From: Hymenobacter sp. BT559
GTDB taxonomy: Bacteria; Bacteroidota; Bacteroidia; Cytophagales; Hymenobacteraceae
Assembly: GCF_016427535.1 (NCBI RefSeq)
Contig: NZ_JAELXV010000001.1
Location: 1,426,001 to 1,490,000, forward strand
Direction: 5' to 3'
DNA length: 64,000 nucleotides
Both the position numbers and the translations under genes were made by a program. The notes under the pieces were generated by a model, which did no database searches, was not told the origin of the DNA, and was given only the letters and a program-made list of their open reading frames with translations. Shown here piece by piece: positions 20,599-30,684 of this stretch. Each line of letters starts with the position of its first letter. The stretch's first letter is position 1.

Positions 20599-22527
20599 AT
20601 GAACGACGAACCACAAGTACTGGCTCCCGCCCACGGCTACACCGAAGACAGCATCCGCTCGCTCGATTGGCGCGAGCACATTCGGCTGCGGCCGGGTATG
20701 TATATCGGCAAGCTAGGCGACGGCAGTAGCTACGACGATGGTATCTACGTGCTGGTAAAGGAGGTAGTGGATAACTGCATCGACGAGCACGTGATGGGCT
20801 ACGGCCGCACCATCGAAATAAAGATTTCGGAAAGCAAAGTGCAGGTGCGCGACTACGGCCGCGGCATCCCCCTAGGGAAAGTGGTGGATGTGGTGAGCAA
20901 AATCAACACCGGTGGCAAGTACGATAGCAAGGTCTTCCAGAAGTCGGTAGGCCTCAACGGCGTGGGCACCAAGGCCGTGAACGCCCTTAGCAGCCATTTT
21001 TTGGTGCAGAGCGTGCGCGACGGCCAGCTGAAAGCCGCCGAGTTTTCGCAGGGTAAGCTCACCGCTGACCCCAAGCCCATCAAAACCAGCCAGCGCAATG
21101 GCACGCTGATTACGTTTCAGCCCGACGATACCATCTTCCGGAGCTACGTTTTCCGGCCCGAGTATCTGGAAAGTCAGATTCGTAACTACTGCTACCTCAA
21201 TGCGGGCCTGGCCATTCACTTTAATGGCCAGAAGTATGAAGCCAAGAATGGGCTCTTCGACCTGCTGAACGACAAAACCGACCTAGAAACACGGCGTTAC
21301 GACATCATCCACCTAAAAGGGGAGGACATCGAGCTAGCCCTGACGCACGGCAACGACTACGGCGAGGAATACTATTCGTTTGTGAACGGCCAGTATACCA
21401 CCCAAGGCGGCACGCACTTAGCTGCTTTCCGCGAAGCGGTGGTGAAAACTGTGCGCGAACACTATAAGAAGGAGTACGACGCGGCCGACGTACGGGCCAG
21501 CATCATCGGGGCCATCTCGATACGGGTGCAGGAGCCGGTGTTTGAGAGCCAGACCAAAACCAAGCTCGGCAGCATCAACATGGAGCCAGAGGGCAGCGAC
21601 GGGCCAGTGCGCCCGGTGCGTGGCTTCATTGTCGATTTTGTAAAGGAGCACCTCGATAATTACCTGCACAAAAACCCGGTAGTAGCCGAAGCCCTCAAAA
21701 AGCGCATCGAGCAAAGCGAACGCGAGCGCAAGGACATGGCCGGCGTGAAAAAGCTGGCCAACCAGCGCGCTAAAAAAGCCAACTTGCACAACCGTAAGCT
21801 GCGCGACTGCCGCTTCCACCTAGGCGAGAACGCTAAGGATGGGGCCGAAAAAGAGCCGCTCACCACGCTGTTCATCACGGAGGGCGACTCGGCGAGCGGC
21901 AGCATTACCAAGAGCCGCAATGTAGAGCTGGAGGCCGTGTTTAGCCTGCGTGGCAAGCCGCTCAACTGCTTCGGGCTCAAGAAGAAGATAGTATATGAGA
22001 ACGAGGAGTTTAACCTCTTGCAGCACGCTCTCAACATTGAGGAAGGGCTGGAAGGGTTGCGCTATAACCGCGTCGTGATTGCTACCGATGCCGACGTCGA
22101 TGGCATGCACATTCGGCTGTTGCTGCTCACGTTCTTCTTGCAATTTTTTCCCGACCTCGTGCGCAATGGCCACGTCTACATTTTGGAAACGCCGCTGTTC
22201 CGGGTGCGCAATAAGAAGGAAACTATCTACTGCTACTCGGAAAGTGAGAAGCAGGAAGCCATGCGCAAATTGGGCCGTAACCCCGAAGTAACGCGTTTTA
22301 AGGGCCTAGGCGAGATTTCACCCGACGAGTTTGGCAAGTTTATTGGGGAAAATATTAAGCTCGAACCCGTCATCCTGCAATCCGACCGCTCTATCCAACA
22401 GGTGCTGGCCTATTATATGGGCAAGAATACTCCCGCTCGCCAAGAATTTATTATTGACAACTTGCGTCTGGAGAAAGACTTGGTAACAAGCGACGTACTG
22501 CCCGTAGCCGACATAGCGTTAGCCTAG
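20599..22527 (+). CDS. parE: DNA topoisomerase IV subunit B (ParE)
   Basis: A 642-residue ATPase subunit of topoisomerase IV, which separates daughter chromosomes. The GHKL ATP-binding region shows [21 protein letters not shown] and NTGGKYD ... [14 protein letters not shown]; the TOPRIM domain shows [11 protein letters not shown] (near residue 432), and later the DADVDGMHI metal site; the C-terminus has [17 protein letters not shown] 20599 is used; a TTG 15 bases earlier is in frame. It lies upstream of parC on the same strand, separated only by a BLUF gene, so the two topoisomerase subunits are probably expressed together, although parC also has its own terminator-isolated promoter. Confidence 0.95.
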   Translation: MNDEPQVLAPAHGYTEDSIRSLDWREHIRLRPGMYIGKLGDGSSYDDGIYVLVKEVVDNCIDEHVMGYGRTIEIKISESKVQVRDYGRGIPLGKVVDVVSKINTGGKYDSKVFQKSVGLNGVGTKAVNALSSHFLVQSVRDGQLKAAEFSQGKLTADPKPIKTSQRNGTLITFQPDDTIFRSYVFRPEYLESQIRNYCYLNAGLAIHFNGQKYEAKNGLFDLLNDKTDLETRRYDIIHLKGEDIELALTHGNDYGEEYYSFVNGQYTTQGGTHLAAFREAVVKTVREHYKKEYDAADVRASIIGAISIRVQEPVFESQTKTKLGSINMEPEGSDGPVRPVRGFIVDFVKEHLDNYLHKNPVVAEALKKRIEQSERERKDMAGVKKLANQRAKKANLHNRKLRDCRFHLGENAKDGAEKEPLTTLFITEGDSASGSITKSRNVELEAVFSLRGKPLNCFGLKKKIVYENEEFNLLQHALNIEEGLEGLRYNRVVIATDADVDGMHIRLLLLTFFLQFFPDLVRNGHVYILETPLFRVRNKKETIYCYSESEKQEAMRKLGRNPEVTRFKGLGEISPDEFGKFIGENIKLEPVILQSDRSIQQVLAYYMGKNTPARQEFIIDNLRLEKDLVTSDVLPVADIALA

Positions 22528-22576
22528 TTCGAGCGCACCTCAAAACACTAAAATTAAGCGCCCCGTAAACTTGCTC

Positions 22577-23038
22577 ATGCTGCTACACCACCTCATTTAC
22601 GAAAGCCAAGCTACTCATCCATTCACCGAGGCCGAGTTAGCGAATCTGCTTCGGAAAGCCCGGGCGACTAATGAGGAAAAGGGCCTAACCGGGCTACTGC
22701 TCTACGCGCAGGATGGGCGGTTTGTGCAGGTGCTGGAAGGCAACGTAGACGAGGTGCACGAGCTGTATTTTATGCATATTGCGCGCGACCCGCGCCACCA
22801 GCATCTCACGCTGCTAGCCGATGGCCGCCTCAACCACCGCCGCTTTGCCGACTGGCGCATGGGCTTTCGACCGGCTACGCCCGAGGCACTGGCCGAGCTG
22901 ACTGGCCACGTCAGCACATCCGACGCTACTTTTTTGCTTCCGGCGCTCCCTAACTTACCTAGCTCGCTGCTCGATAAGCTGCTCGACTACGTGCAGTACA
23001 CGGTTAGCGACCCGGTTCTGGAGGAAGAAACGCGTTAG
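22577..23038 (+). CDS. BLUF-domain blue-light sensor protein
   Basis: A 153-residue protein made of a single BLUF domain, which binds FAD and senses blue light, plus a short C-terminal helical cap. The flavin-signalling residues of the family are all present: Y8 (LIYESQA), N32 (ATNEEKGLTG), Q51 (FVQVLEG), and W93/M95 (DWRMGF). There is no fused output domain, so it must act on a partner protein. It begins 49 bases after parE and ends in front of a strong terminator, so it is likely cotranscribed with parE. ATG 22577 is preferred; a TTG two codons upstream is in frame. Partner and output are unknown. Confidence 0.92.
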   Translation: MLLHHLIYESQATHPFTEAELANLLRKARATNEEKGLTGLLLYAQDGRFVQVLEGNVDEVHELYFMHIARDPRHQHLTLLADGRLNHRRFADWRMGFRPATPEALAELTGHVSTSDATFLLPALPNLPSSLLDKLLDYVQYTVSDPVLEEETR

Positions 23039-23059
23039 TCAGCCTTTATTTGAATTATC

Positions 23060-23093
23060 GCCCCCGTTCGCCCGCCGAACGGGGGCTTTTTTC
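23060..23093 (+). terminator. Intrinsic terminator after parE-BLUF
   Basis: Perfect 11-bp GC-rich stem (23060-23070 and 23076-23086) with a 5-nt loop followed by a run of T. It separates the parE-BLUF unit from parC. Confidence 0.9.
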
Positions 23094-23213
23094 TGTGATG
23101 CCAGGGTGTTGCTAGTCAGGTTAGTGTAAATACACAGGTGGTGCACTAAAATTTTTGGGAACTTTCTAGGGCAACCTACTTTTTATAGTAAGGCTTTTAG
23201 GCCAATTTTTCGG

Positions 23214-23221
23214 TACTTTTG
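23214..23221 (+). promoter_or_regulatory. -7 promoter element of parC
   Basis: TACTTTTG matches TAnnTTTG, 26 bases before the start codon region at 23248. No exact TTG at -33. Confidence 0.55.
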
Positions 23222-23247
23222 CCGGTTGACTGCCGACTTTTTACGTT

Positions 23248-26241
23248 TTGCCCGTGGCTCTTTTCGATACTCCCGCCTCTGATGCTTCCGACCCCGCCTA
23301 CCTTCAGCCCGGCGATTCCCTGGATTTTGACCTAGGGGCCCCGGCCGGCCCGGAGTTGGAAGACGACGCGGCCGAGCTAGCCGCCGATGCCACCGAAACA
23401 GTAGCAACAGCGCTGTTCGGAGACGAAACCGAAGACACTACGGAGCAGCTAGACGTAGAAGCCGAGCCCGACTCGCCCGCCGAAGCTGATGCCGAGGCTG
23501 CGAGCACCGAAGCTGAGCAAGAAGAGGAGGCTGACGCTAAGTTTGCGCCCGGTGAGGTTATTCATGATGTGAATAATGTGCGCGGTATGTACCAAAACTG
23601 GTTTTTGGACTACGCCAGCTACGTGATTCTGGAGCGGGCCGTGCCAGCCGTAGAAGATGGCCTGAAGCCGGTGCAGCGCCGCATCTTGCACGCCATGAAT
23701 GAGATGGACGATGGCCGCTTCAACAAAGTGGCCAACGTGATAGGCCAGACCATGCAGTACCACCCGCACGGTGATGCCAGCATCGGCGACGCCATGGTGA
23801 ACCTAGGGCAGAAGGACTTGCTCATCGAAACGCAGGGCAACTGGGGCGACGTGCGCACCGGTGACTCGGCCGCTGCGCCGCGCTACATCGAGGCACGTCT
23901 TTCCAAGTTTGCCCTGGAGGTGGTGTTCAACCCTGACATTACGGAGTGGCAGCTTAGCTACGACGGCCGTAAGCGCGAGCCTATCACGCTGCCCGTCAAG
24001 TTTCCGCTGCTGCTGGCGCAGGGTGTGGAGGGCATCGCGGTGGGCTTGAGCACCAAGATTATGCCCCACAACTTCCGCGAACTGTGCCAAGCCAGCGTGG
24101 CCGTGCTGCGGGGGCGCGACTTTCTGCTTTATCCCGACTTTCCGACGGGTGGCCTAGCTGATATCAGCAACTACCAGAGCGGGCAGCGGGGCGGCCGCAT
24201 CCGGCTGCGGGCCACCATCGAGAAGGTCGATAAAACACTGTTGCTCATCCGCGATATTCCGTACGGCACCACCACCACGGCGCTCATGGAGAGCATTGTG
24301 AAGGCCTCAGAAGCGAACAAAATCAAGATTAAGAAGGTGGTGGACAACACCGCCAAGGATGTTGAGATTCAGGTGCAGCTGCCGCCCGGCGTGAGCCCCG
24401 ACCTCACCATCGACGCGCTCTACGCCTTCACGGACTGCGAAATCTCTATTTCGCCCAATACCTGCGTCATCATCGACGACAAGCCGCGCTTTGTGAGTGT
24501 GGAGGACATGCTGCGCCTGAGCACCGGCAAAACTGTGCGCCTGCTCGAGCGTGAGCTGGAAATTCGGCAGCAAGAGCTGCAGGAAAAGTGGCACTCGGCA
24601 TCGCTAGAGAAGATTTTCATCGAAAACCGCATCTACCGCAAAATAGAAGAGTGCGAGACCTGGGAGCAAATTCTTGAAACCATCGACCTAGGGCTCAAAA
24701 AGTTTGTGCGGGTAGAAGGGGAGAAGATGAAGGCCAACGACACGCGCATTGTGCTGCGCCGCCCCGTGAACGAGGATGACTTGACGCGCCTGACCGAAAT
24801 CCGCATCAAGCGCATCTCGAAGTACGACGGCTTTAAGGCCGAAGAATACATTCAGAAGCTGGACACCGAATTGGCCGAAGTGGCCGACAACCTCGCGCAC
24901 CTCACGCGCTACGCCATCACGTATTTTGAAGACCTGCTGAAGAAGTACGGCGCCAAGCGCGAGCGCAAAACCCAGCTTCGCACCTTCGACGTGGTGACGG
25001 CCCAAAAAGTGGCTATCGCCAACCAGAAGCTTTACGTCAACTACCAAGACGGCTTCGTGGGCTATGGCCTCAAGAAGGATGAGGCGGCGAAACACGTGAC
25101 CGACTGCTCGGACCTCGACGATATCATCGCCATCCGGCGCGATGGTACCTTCATGGTAAGCAAAATCGCCGAGAAGACCTTCGTGGGCAAGGACATTCTA
25201 CATGTAGGCGTGTACAACAAGAACGACGACCGCCTGGTGTATAACATGGTGTACGTGGATGGCGCCAGCGGCATCAGCTTTGCCAAGCGCTTCTTGGTCA
25301 CGGGCATTACGCGCGATAAGGTCTACGACCTTACCAAAGGCACCAAGGGCACCAAGACGCTCTACCTCACGGCTAACCCCAATTCGGAAAGTGAGATTGT
25401 AACTATCCAGCTTTCCAACAAGGCCCAAGCCCGCGTCAAGCAGTTTGACTTCGACTTTGCCGACTTGGCCATTAAGGGCAAAGGCTCTATGGGTAACATC
25501 GTGACCAAGCAGCCGGTAAAGCAGATTACTCGCAAAGCAGTGGGTGATAGCACCCTAGGTGGCCGCGACGTGTTCTTCGACAGCGTAGTGGCTCGCCTCA
25601 AGCACGAGGCACACGGCCGCTACCTAGGCGCCTTCGATACCGACGATGCCATCTTGGTGGTGTACAAAGACGGCTCGTATGAGCTGCACGCCCCCGACCT
25701 GACCAAACATTTCGACCTACCCAACATTGTGCTGCTGCGCAAGCTGGAGCCCGATACGGTTATCAGTGCGGTGTACCTAGATGGCGAAAGCAAAACGCAC
25801 TACGTCAAGCGCTTCAAAATCGAAACCAGCACGCTCGATAAGCGCTTTACTTTCATCTCCGAAACCAAAGGCTCGAAGCTACTAGCGGCTACGGCCTTCG
25901 CCGAGCCAATGGTAGAAGTAAAGCTGCAGCGCGATAAGAAAGCTGAAAAGCAGACTGAAACCCTACGCCTCGACCAGTTTATCGAGGTGAAAGGTTGGAA
26001 AGCGCTGGGCAACAAGCTGAACTACTACAAGGTGCACGCCATAACGCTACTCACCGACGAAGGCCCCGAGCCCGCCCGCCGCGAAGCTAAAAAGCGCGGT
26101 GTGGCGGCCCCTAAGATAGAGGAGGGCGCCCCGGCGCCAGCCGAGCCCGAGGCGGTACACTCCGTCGAGGTCACGGCCGAGGAAGTAGCCCAGGCCCAAG
26201 CATTGCTGCGGCGGCCCAAAGCCCAACTCGGATTGTTTTAG
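23248..26241 (+). CDS. parC: DNA topoisomerase IV subunit A (ParC) with acidic N-terminal extension
   Basis: A 997-residue DNA-cleaving subunit of topoisomerase IV. The catalytic region begins near residue 110 (NWFLDYASYVILERAVPAVEDGLKP) and the DNA-linking tyrosine is Y213 (APRYIEARL). The quinolone-determining segment reads HPHGDASIGDAMV (H172-V184), so Ala177 sits where quinolone-sensitive GyrA has Ser83. The C-terminal third carries the beta-pinwheel repeats. Unusually, residues 1 to about 100 are a low-complexity, Asp/Glu/Ala-rich extension missing from typical ParC/GyrA. The start is non-ATG: TTG 23248 or GTG 23254; no ATG precedes the family region. Partner is ParE encoded upstream. 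Confidence 0.93.
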   Translation: MPVALFDTPASDASDPAYLQPGDSLDFDLGAPAGPELEDDAAELAADATETVATALFGDETEDTTEQLDVEAEPDSPAEADAEAASTEAEQEEEADAKFAPGEVIHDVNNVRGMYQNWFLDYASYVILERAVPAVEDGLKPVQRRILHAMNEMDDGRFNKVANVIGQTMQYHPHGDASIGDAMVNLGQKDLLIETQGNWGDVRTGDSAAAPRYIEARLSKFALEVVFNPDITEWQLSYDGRKREPITLPVKFPLLLAQGVEGIAVGLSTKIMPHNFRELCQASVAVLRGRDFLLYPDFPTGGLADISNYQSGQRGGRIRLRATIEKVDKTLLLIRDIPYGTTTTALMESIVKASEANKIKIKKVVDNTAKDVEIQVQLPPGVSPDLTIDALYAFTDCEISISPNTCVIIDDKPRFVSVEDMLRLSTGKTVRLLERELEIRQQELQEKWHSASLEKIFIENRIYRKIEECETWEQILETIDLGLKKFVRVEGEKMKANDTRIVLRRPVNEDDLTRLTEIRIKRISKYDGFKAEEYIQKLDTELAEVADNLAHLTRYAITYFEDLLKKYGAKRERKTQLRTFDVVTAQKVAIANQKLYVNYQDGFVGYGLKKDEAAKHVTDCSDLDDIIAIRRDGTFMVSKIAEKTFVGKDILHVGVYNKNDDRLVYNMVYVDGASGISFAKRFLVTGITRDKVYDLTKGTKGTKTLYLTANPNSESEIVTIQLSNKAQARVKQFDFDFADLAIKGKGSMGNIVTKQPVKQITRKAVGDSTLGGRDVFFDSVVARLKHEAHGRYLGAFDTDDAILVVYKDGSYELHAPDLTKHFDLPNIVLLRKLEPDTVISAVYLDGESKTHYVKRFKIETSTLDKRFTFISETKGSKLLAATAFAEPMVEVKLQRDKKAEKQTETLRLDQFIEVKGWKALGNKLNYYKVHAITLLTDEGPEPARREAKKRGVAAPKIEEGAPAPAEPEAVHSVEVTAEEVAQAQALLRRPKAQLGLF

Positions 26242-26274
26242 CAACTTCCCGCGTTAGGTGCTGTATCCTCGCCT

Positions 26275-27237
26275 ATGAGCTACTTGCCTCCGCCCACTAA
26301 GTTGCTGCTGCTTGCCCTAGGGTTGGTGGCCGCGTGCCCTAGGTTAGGGTGGGCGCAGGGCACTACCACCTCGCCGCCCTCGGCGCCCGCTACTCCAGAG
26401 CCCAAGCCAGTGCTAAAAGTAGCCTCGAAGAGTAAGCTTGCGCAGTTGCCCGATTCGGCAGCGTTGAATGAGTATTTGCGTAAAGCGGCAGCTTTGCAGC
26501 TGAAGTTCAAAGACTCAGAGGCGCTAGCCGCCTACGAGGCGGCGCTTAAGCTTAGCCCGCAGCATTACAGCGGCTTGTGGCACGCCGCCGTGCTCAGCGT
26601 GAGCATCGGCAACCGCTACTCCGACGAAACTCGCAAGAGCGCCTACTTTGCCGCGGCCCATCAGTACGCCAGCCGGGCCCTGGCTCTGCAGCCCGAAGCC
26701 GGCGAAAGCAACTACGCTATGGCCCTGGCGCTCTTCAGCCAAGCGGGGCTGCTGAGCGCTCGCGACCGGCTGCGCATTTTTAAGCAGCTGCGGGCGCACG
26801 TGTTTTTGGCCGCCGAGCGCCGCCCCGATATGCCCGAGGCCTGGCAGTTGCTGGGCCGCTGGTACTACCGCGTGGCCCATTACAACGTGCTCGAAAAAAT
26901 GTTTTCTCGCGTCGTCCTAGGTGGGTACCCACAGGGAGCCAGCTCTAAAAAGGCCATGGAGGCGATGGAAAAAGCCCGCCAGCTCGACCCCATGCGCGTG
27001 CAGTACTGCTACGACCTGGCCCGCATGTACAAGTACCAGGGACACCGCCGGCGGGCTATTGCCGTGCTGCAAGAAGCTATCAAGCTCCCTACTTACACAA
27101 GTGAGGACCTGACCGTGAACCGTCTGTGCCAGCAGCTGCTGCCGCCGCTGGTGCGAGCTGCCTCCCGCCGCGACCGTGTCCACGCCCGTTGGTACGAGCG
27201 CCTGCACGCCGGAAACAAACCCGCAGCCCGCGAGTAG
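26275..27237 (+). CDS. Exported TPR-repeat protein
   Basis: A 320-residue protein with an N-terminal signal peptide (hydrophobic from residue 9 to about 27, ending WAQG), a Pro/Thr linker, and helical repeats that match tetratricopeptide repeats: LQLKFKDSEALAAYEAALKLSPQHY near residue 75, then further helices with ALALQPEAGESNYAMALALF and KARQLDPMRVQYCYDLARMY. It resembles a group of Bacteroidota periplasmic TPR proteins with no known function. It follows parC by 33 bases on the same strand and may be cotranscribed. TPR proteins usually hold protein complexes together; the partner is unknown. Confidence 0.8.
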   Translation: MSYLPPPTKLLLLALGLVAACPRLGWAQGTTTSPPSAPATPEPKPVLKVASKSKLAQLPDSAALNEYLRKAAALQLKFKDSEALAAYEAALKLSPQHYSGLWHAAVLSVSIGNRYSDETRKSAYFAAAHQYASRALALQPEAGESNYAMALALFSQAGLLSARDRLRIFKQLRAHVFLAAERRPDMPEAWQLLGRWYYRVAHYNVLEKMFSRVVLGGYPQGASSKKAMEAMEKARQLDPMRVQYCYDLARMYKYQGHRRRAIAVLQEAIKLPTYTSEDLTVNRLCQQLLPPLVRAASRRDRVHARWYERLHAGNKPAARE

Positions 27238-27350
27238 TGCAGAATGCTCGAACTTCGCGGCTGGTAGTTAGCAGCTGTACATTGCTGAGTTCAAGCGAAA
27301 GGGTAGGACCTAGGCACGTATAGTTTGTTTTTCAAGAGATTATAGTTAAA

Positions 27351-28460
27351 ATGCGTAGCTGGCTAATCCTGCTTTTACCGTTTCTCGCCGCCTGCCAGGC
27401 GGCCCCCTCCGAGCGGCCCGACACCCTGGTAAACCTTGCCACGGTGCAAAGCGGCCCCCGTGTGCAGGCCGATGAATTGGACGGGGCCATCCGGCAGCAA
27501 CCTGACAATACGGGGCTGCTGGCCCGCCGTGCTACGCTGCGCCTGGCGGCGGGTCAGCCTTCGGCGGCCTTAAGCGACATTAGCTCGGCCCTGGCTATCG
27601 ATGATGCCGATGGCGAGCTGTATTTCTTACAGGCGCGCGCCCTGCGGGCCCTAGGGCGCCTGAGCCAAGCCCTGGCTGCCGCCCGCCAGGCGGCAGCTAA
27701 CGGCTTCAACTCGCCCGAGCTTCCTTTGCTGGAAGGCGAAACGCACCTGGCCGCCCGGCAGTACGACGCCGCGCTCGAAAGCCTCGACCGCACCCTGCGC
27801 CTCGACCCCGACCAACCAGCCGCCTTATTTTATAAGGGGCTGGCCTACGCCGCCACCACCGATACTGCGCAGGCCCTTGACTACCTGCACGCCGCTCTGG
27901 CTCGCGACCCACGCCAACCTGAGATTTTGCACCAGTTGGCCTTCCTGCTCAATGCCTATCGCTTGCCCGCCGAGGCCGCCCGGTACGCCGCCCAAGGGCT
28001 GCGGCTCGATTCGACCTCGGGCGCCTTGGCCTACGACTACGGCCGGCAGTTCGAACTGCTGGGGCGGCCCGATAGTGCGCTGCGCTACTACCGCCGTGCG
28101 ATACACTTCGACACGACGCAGTACCGGGCCGACTACCGGCTGGCCCTTGCAGCCGGGGCGCACGGGCAGCGGCCCGCTGCTATCATTCCTCACTTGCAGC
28201 GCGCGCTCCGCCGCAATGCGCGCCTGCCGCAGGCCCGCGCCTTGCTGGCCGAGGCCCTCGAAGCCCAGCGCCGCTTGCCCGAAGCCTACGCCCAGTTTCG
28301 GCTGCTAGTAGCCGAAAATCCTGGCAATCAGCACTGGACCTATAAAGTCTGGAAAACTGGCGAGGCCGTGCGGGCGATGCTGCCCGATAGCCTGCGCCCG
28401 CCCACTACCTACTACCGCCGAGCTGCGGCTGCCCCGGTAGCAACATCCCCGCAGCAGTAG
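27351..28460 (+). CDS. TPR-repeat lipoprotein
   Basis: A 369-residue lipoprotein. The signal ends with lipobox LAAC (Cys at residue 15). The rest is a series of eight or more tetratricopeptide-like repeats, recognisable by the pattern ALxLDPxxxxAxxxxG (for example LRLDPDQPAALFYKGLAYA and LARDPRQPEILHQLAFLL). It is probably anchored in the inner leaflet of the outer membrane. ATG 27351. It sits 113 bases after another TPR protein; the two may be functionally related. Comparable repeat lipoproteins often assist in envelope complexes, but no specific role can be given. Confidence 0.85.
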   Translation: MRSWLILLLPFLAACQAAPSERPDTLVNLATVQSGPRVQADELDGAIRQQPDNTGLLARRATLRLAAGQPSAALSDISSALAIDDADGELYFLQARALRALGRLSQALAAARQAAANGFNSPELPLLEGETHLAARQYDAALESLDRTLRLDPDQPAALFYKGLAYAATTDTAQALDYLHAALARDPRQPEILHQLAFLLNAYRLPAEAARYAAQGLRLDSTSGALAYDYGRQFELLGRPDSALRYYRRAIHFDTTQYRADYRLALAAGAHGQRPAAIIPHLQRALRRNARLPQARALLAEALEAQRRLPEAYAQFRLLVAENPGNQHWTYKVWKTGEAVRAMLPDSLRPPTTYYRRAAAAPVATSPQQ

Positions 28461-28562
28461 CCAAAGTATTTTAGCGCACCCGCTACCTAGGGGCGTGCTA
28501 CTCATTTCCTGGCGTGCAGGCGTAACTTGCGCCTGCTTTGCGCTCATTTGCAAGCATTAGTT

Positions 28563-30500
28563 ATGCTCCACATCACCCTCCCCGATGGCTCCGTCCGCCA
28601 GGTCGAGCCCGGCACGACTGGCTACGACCTAGCCGCCAGCATCAGCGAAGGCCTGGCCCGCAATGCCTTGGCCGTTCGAGTAAACGGCGAAATCCGCGAC
28701 CTGCATCGCCCTCTCACTGAGGACGCGACCCTCGAAATTCTGACCTGGAACGATGCCGGCGGCAAAGCCGCTTACTGGCATTCTTCGGCTCACCTCATGG
28801 CCGAAGCCCTCGAAGCGCTGTACCCTGGCGTAAAGCTGGCCATTGGTCCAGCCATCGAAAACGGCTTCTACTACGACGTGGACTTAGGCGAAGGCCGCAC
28901 CATATCCAGCGATGAATTCCCCGCCATCGAGAAGAAAATGCTCGAGCTGGCCAAGAACAAGAGCAAGTTTGAGCGCCGCGAGGTGCCCAAGGCCGAGGCC
29001 GTGGCGTACTTCACCGAGAAGCAAGACCCCTACAAGCTAGAGCTGCTCGAGAACCTGGAGGATGGCAACATTACCTTCTACTCGCAGGGTGGCTTCACGG
29101 ACCTGTGCCGCGGGCCGCACATTCCCGACACGAGCCCCATCAAGGCGGCTAAAATCATGAACGTGGCCGGGGCCTACTGGCGCGGCGACGAGAAAAATAA
29201 GCAACTCACGCGCCTCTACGGCATCACATTCCCTAAGCAAAAGGACCTCACCGAGTACCTAGAGAAGCTGGAAGAAGCCAAGCGCCGCGACCACCGCAAG
29301 CTGGGCAAAGAGCTGGAGCTGTTCGCCTTTTCCGAAAAAGTTGGCGCGGGCCTGCCGCTGTGGCTGCCTAAGGGCACCGTCCTGCGCGAGCGCTTAGAGC
29401 AGTTTCTGCGTAAAGCCCAGGTAAAAGCTGGCTATCAGCCAGTTGTAACGCCTCATATCGGTTCCAAAGAGCTGTACGTAACCAGCGGCCACTACGAGAA
29501 ATACGGCGCTGATTCGTTCCAGCCCATTAAGACGCCTAACCCCGGCGAGGAGTTTCTCCTTAAGCCGATGAACTGCCCGCACCACTGCGAAATCTACCGC
29601 ACCAAGCCACGCTCGTACCGCGAGCTGCCAGTGCGCTTAGCCGAGTTTGGCACGGTGTACCGCTACGAGCAGTCGGGCGAGTTGCACGGCCTCACCCGCG
29701 TGCGGGGCTTCACGCAAGACGATGCGCACATCTTCTGCCGCCCCGACCAAGTGAAAGAGGAGTTTCAGAAAGTAATTGACTTGGTACTCTACGTATTTAA
29801 GGCTTTAGGCTTTACTGACTTCACTGCGCAGATTTCCCTGCGTGACCCTGATAACAAGACGAAATACATCGGCAGCGACGAAAACTGGGCGCTGGCCGAA
29901 GCGGCTATTAAGGAGTCAACGGCCGAGAAAGGTCTCCCTACGGTTACTGAATTAGGAGAAGCAGCTTTCTATGGTCCCAAGCTCGACTTTATGGTGCGCG
30001 ACGCCCTAGGTCGCCGCTGGCAGCTGGGTACCATTCAGGTCGACTACAACTTGCCCGAGCGTTTCGAGCTAGAGTATGTCACGCCCGATAATACTCGCGC
30101 CCGCCCTGTAATGATTCACCGGGCGCCGTTTGGCTCGCTCGAGCGCTTCGTAGCCGTGCTCATCGAGCACACCGCCGGTAATTTCCCGCTCTGGCTCTCG
30201 CCCGAGCAGTTCACGGTGCTGCCCATCTCCGACAAGTTTGCCGACTACGCTTACGAGGTGAAAGCCAAGCTCGAAGCTGCCGACCTGCGTGGCACCGTTG
30301 ATGCTCGTGATGAGCGTATTGGTCGCAAAATTCGCGATGCTGAGTTGGCTAAGACGCCTTACCTGCTGGTAGTAGGCGAGAAAGAAGCCCAGGATGGCCT
30401 CGTGAGCGTGCGCCGCCATGGGCAGGGGGATATTGGGTCGATGCCGCTCGACAGCTTTGTGCAGAGCGTGCAAACCCAAATTGCCGAGGCAATGGGGTAG
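28563..30500 (+). CDS. thrS: Threonine--tRNA ligase
   Basis: A 645-residue class II aminoacyl-tRNA synthetase that charges tRNA-Thr. It has an N-terminal TGS domain ([17 protein letters not shown]), an editing (SAD) domain with [11 protein letters not shown] and the later CRGPH motif, the class II catalytic core with [15 protein letters not shown] and [11 protein letters not shown], and a C-terminal anticodon-binding domain with [11 protein letters not shown]. The length is normal for the family. ATG 28563 begins the TGS domain directly; upstream in-frame codons are not conserved. It is followed by a terminator at 30525 and then infC-rpmI-rplT, the classical translation gene order. Confidence 0.97.
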   Translation: MLHITLPDGSVRQVEPGTTGYDLAASISEGLARNALAVRVNGEIRDLHRPLTEDATLEILTWNDAGGKAAYWHSSAHLMAEALEALYPGVKLAIGPAIENGFYYDVDLGEGRTISSDEFPAIEKKMLELAKNKSKFERREVPKAEAVAYFTEKQDPYKLELLENLEDGNITFYSQGGFTDLCRGPHIPDTSPIKAAKIMNVAGAYWRGDEKNKQLTRLYGITFPKQKDLTEYLEKLEEAKRRDHRKLGKELELFAFSEKVGAGLPLWLPKGTVLRERLEQFLRKAQVKAGYQPVVTPHIGSKELYVTSGHYEKYGADSFQPIKTPNPGEEFLLKPMNCPHHCEIYRTKPRSYRELPVRLAEFGTVYRYEQSGELHGLTRVRGFTQDDAHIFCRPDQVKEEFQKVIDLVLYVFKALGFTDFTAQISLRDPDNKTKYIGSDENWALAEAAIKESTAEKGLPTVTELGEAAFYGPKLDFMVRDALGRRWQLGTIQVDYNLPERFELEYVTPDNTRARPVMIHRAPFGSLERFVAVLIEHTAGNFPLWLSPEQFTVLPISDKFADYAYEVKAKLEAADLRGTVDARDERIGRKIRDAELAKTPYLLVVGEKEAQDGLVSVRRHGQGDIGSMPLDSFVQSVQTQIAEAMG

Positions 30501-30524
30501 GAGGGCACCCACCATCCCTAGGTT

Positions 30525-30562
30525 AAAAAGGCGTGCTGAAGCGTGATTCAGCACGCCTTTTT
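30525..30562 (+). terminator. Intrinsic terminator between thrS and infC
   Basis: Perfect 16-bp stem (30525-30540 and 30547-30562) with a 6-nt loop, flanked by A and T runs. It closes the thrS unit, so infC needs its own promoter or read-through. Confidence 0.9.
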
Positions 30563-30669
30563 ATATATTATTTTGCTTTTGCAAGATTAATTGCCGATAT
30601 TTGCCCCCCGAACGTCACGCCATGGGCTGGGCGCTCGGTATAACTATCTCATATCCGGCCACTTTTAGC

Positions 30670-30676
30670 AGGAGGA
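30670..30676 (+). promoter_or_regulatory. Perfect Shine-Dalgarno deciding the AUA start of infC
   Basis: AGGAGGA ends 8 bases before ATA 30685-30687. Strong SD sequences are rare in this window, so its exact placement supports ATA as the initiation codon rather than the ATG at 30622, which lies upstream of the SD. Confidence 0.7.
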
Positions 30677-30684
30677 CTTTCGCC

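Noticed and set aside
30622..30684. ATG 30622 as the start of infC
   Set aside because: It lies upstream of the perfect SD and would add 21 residues unlike any IF-3.
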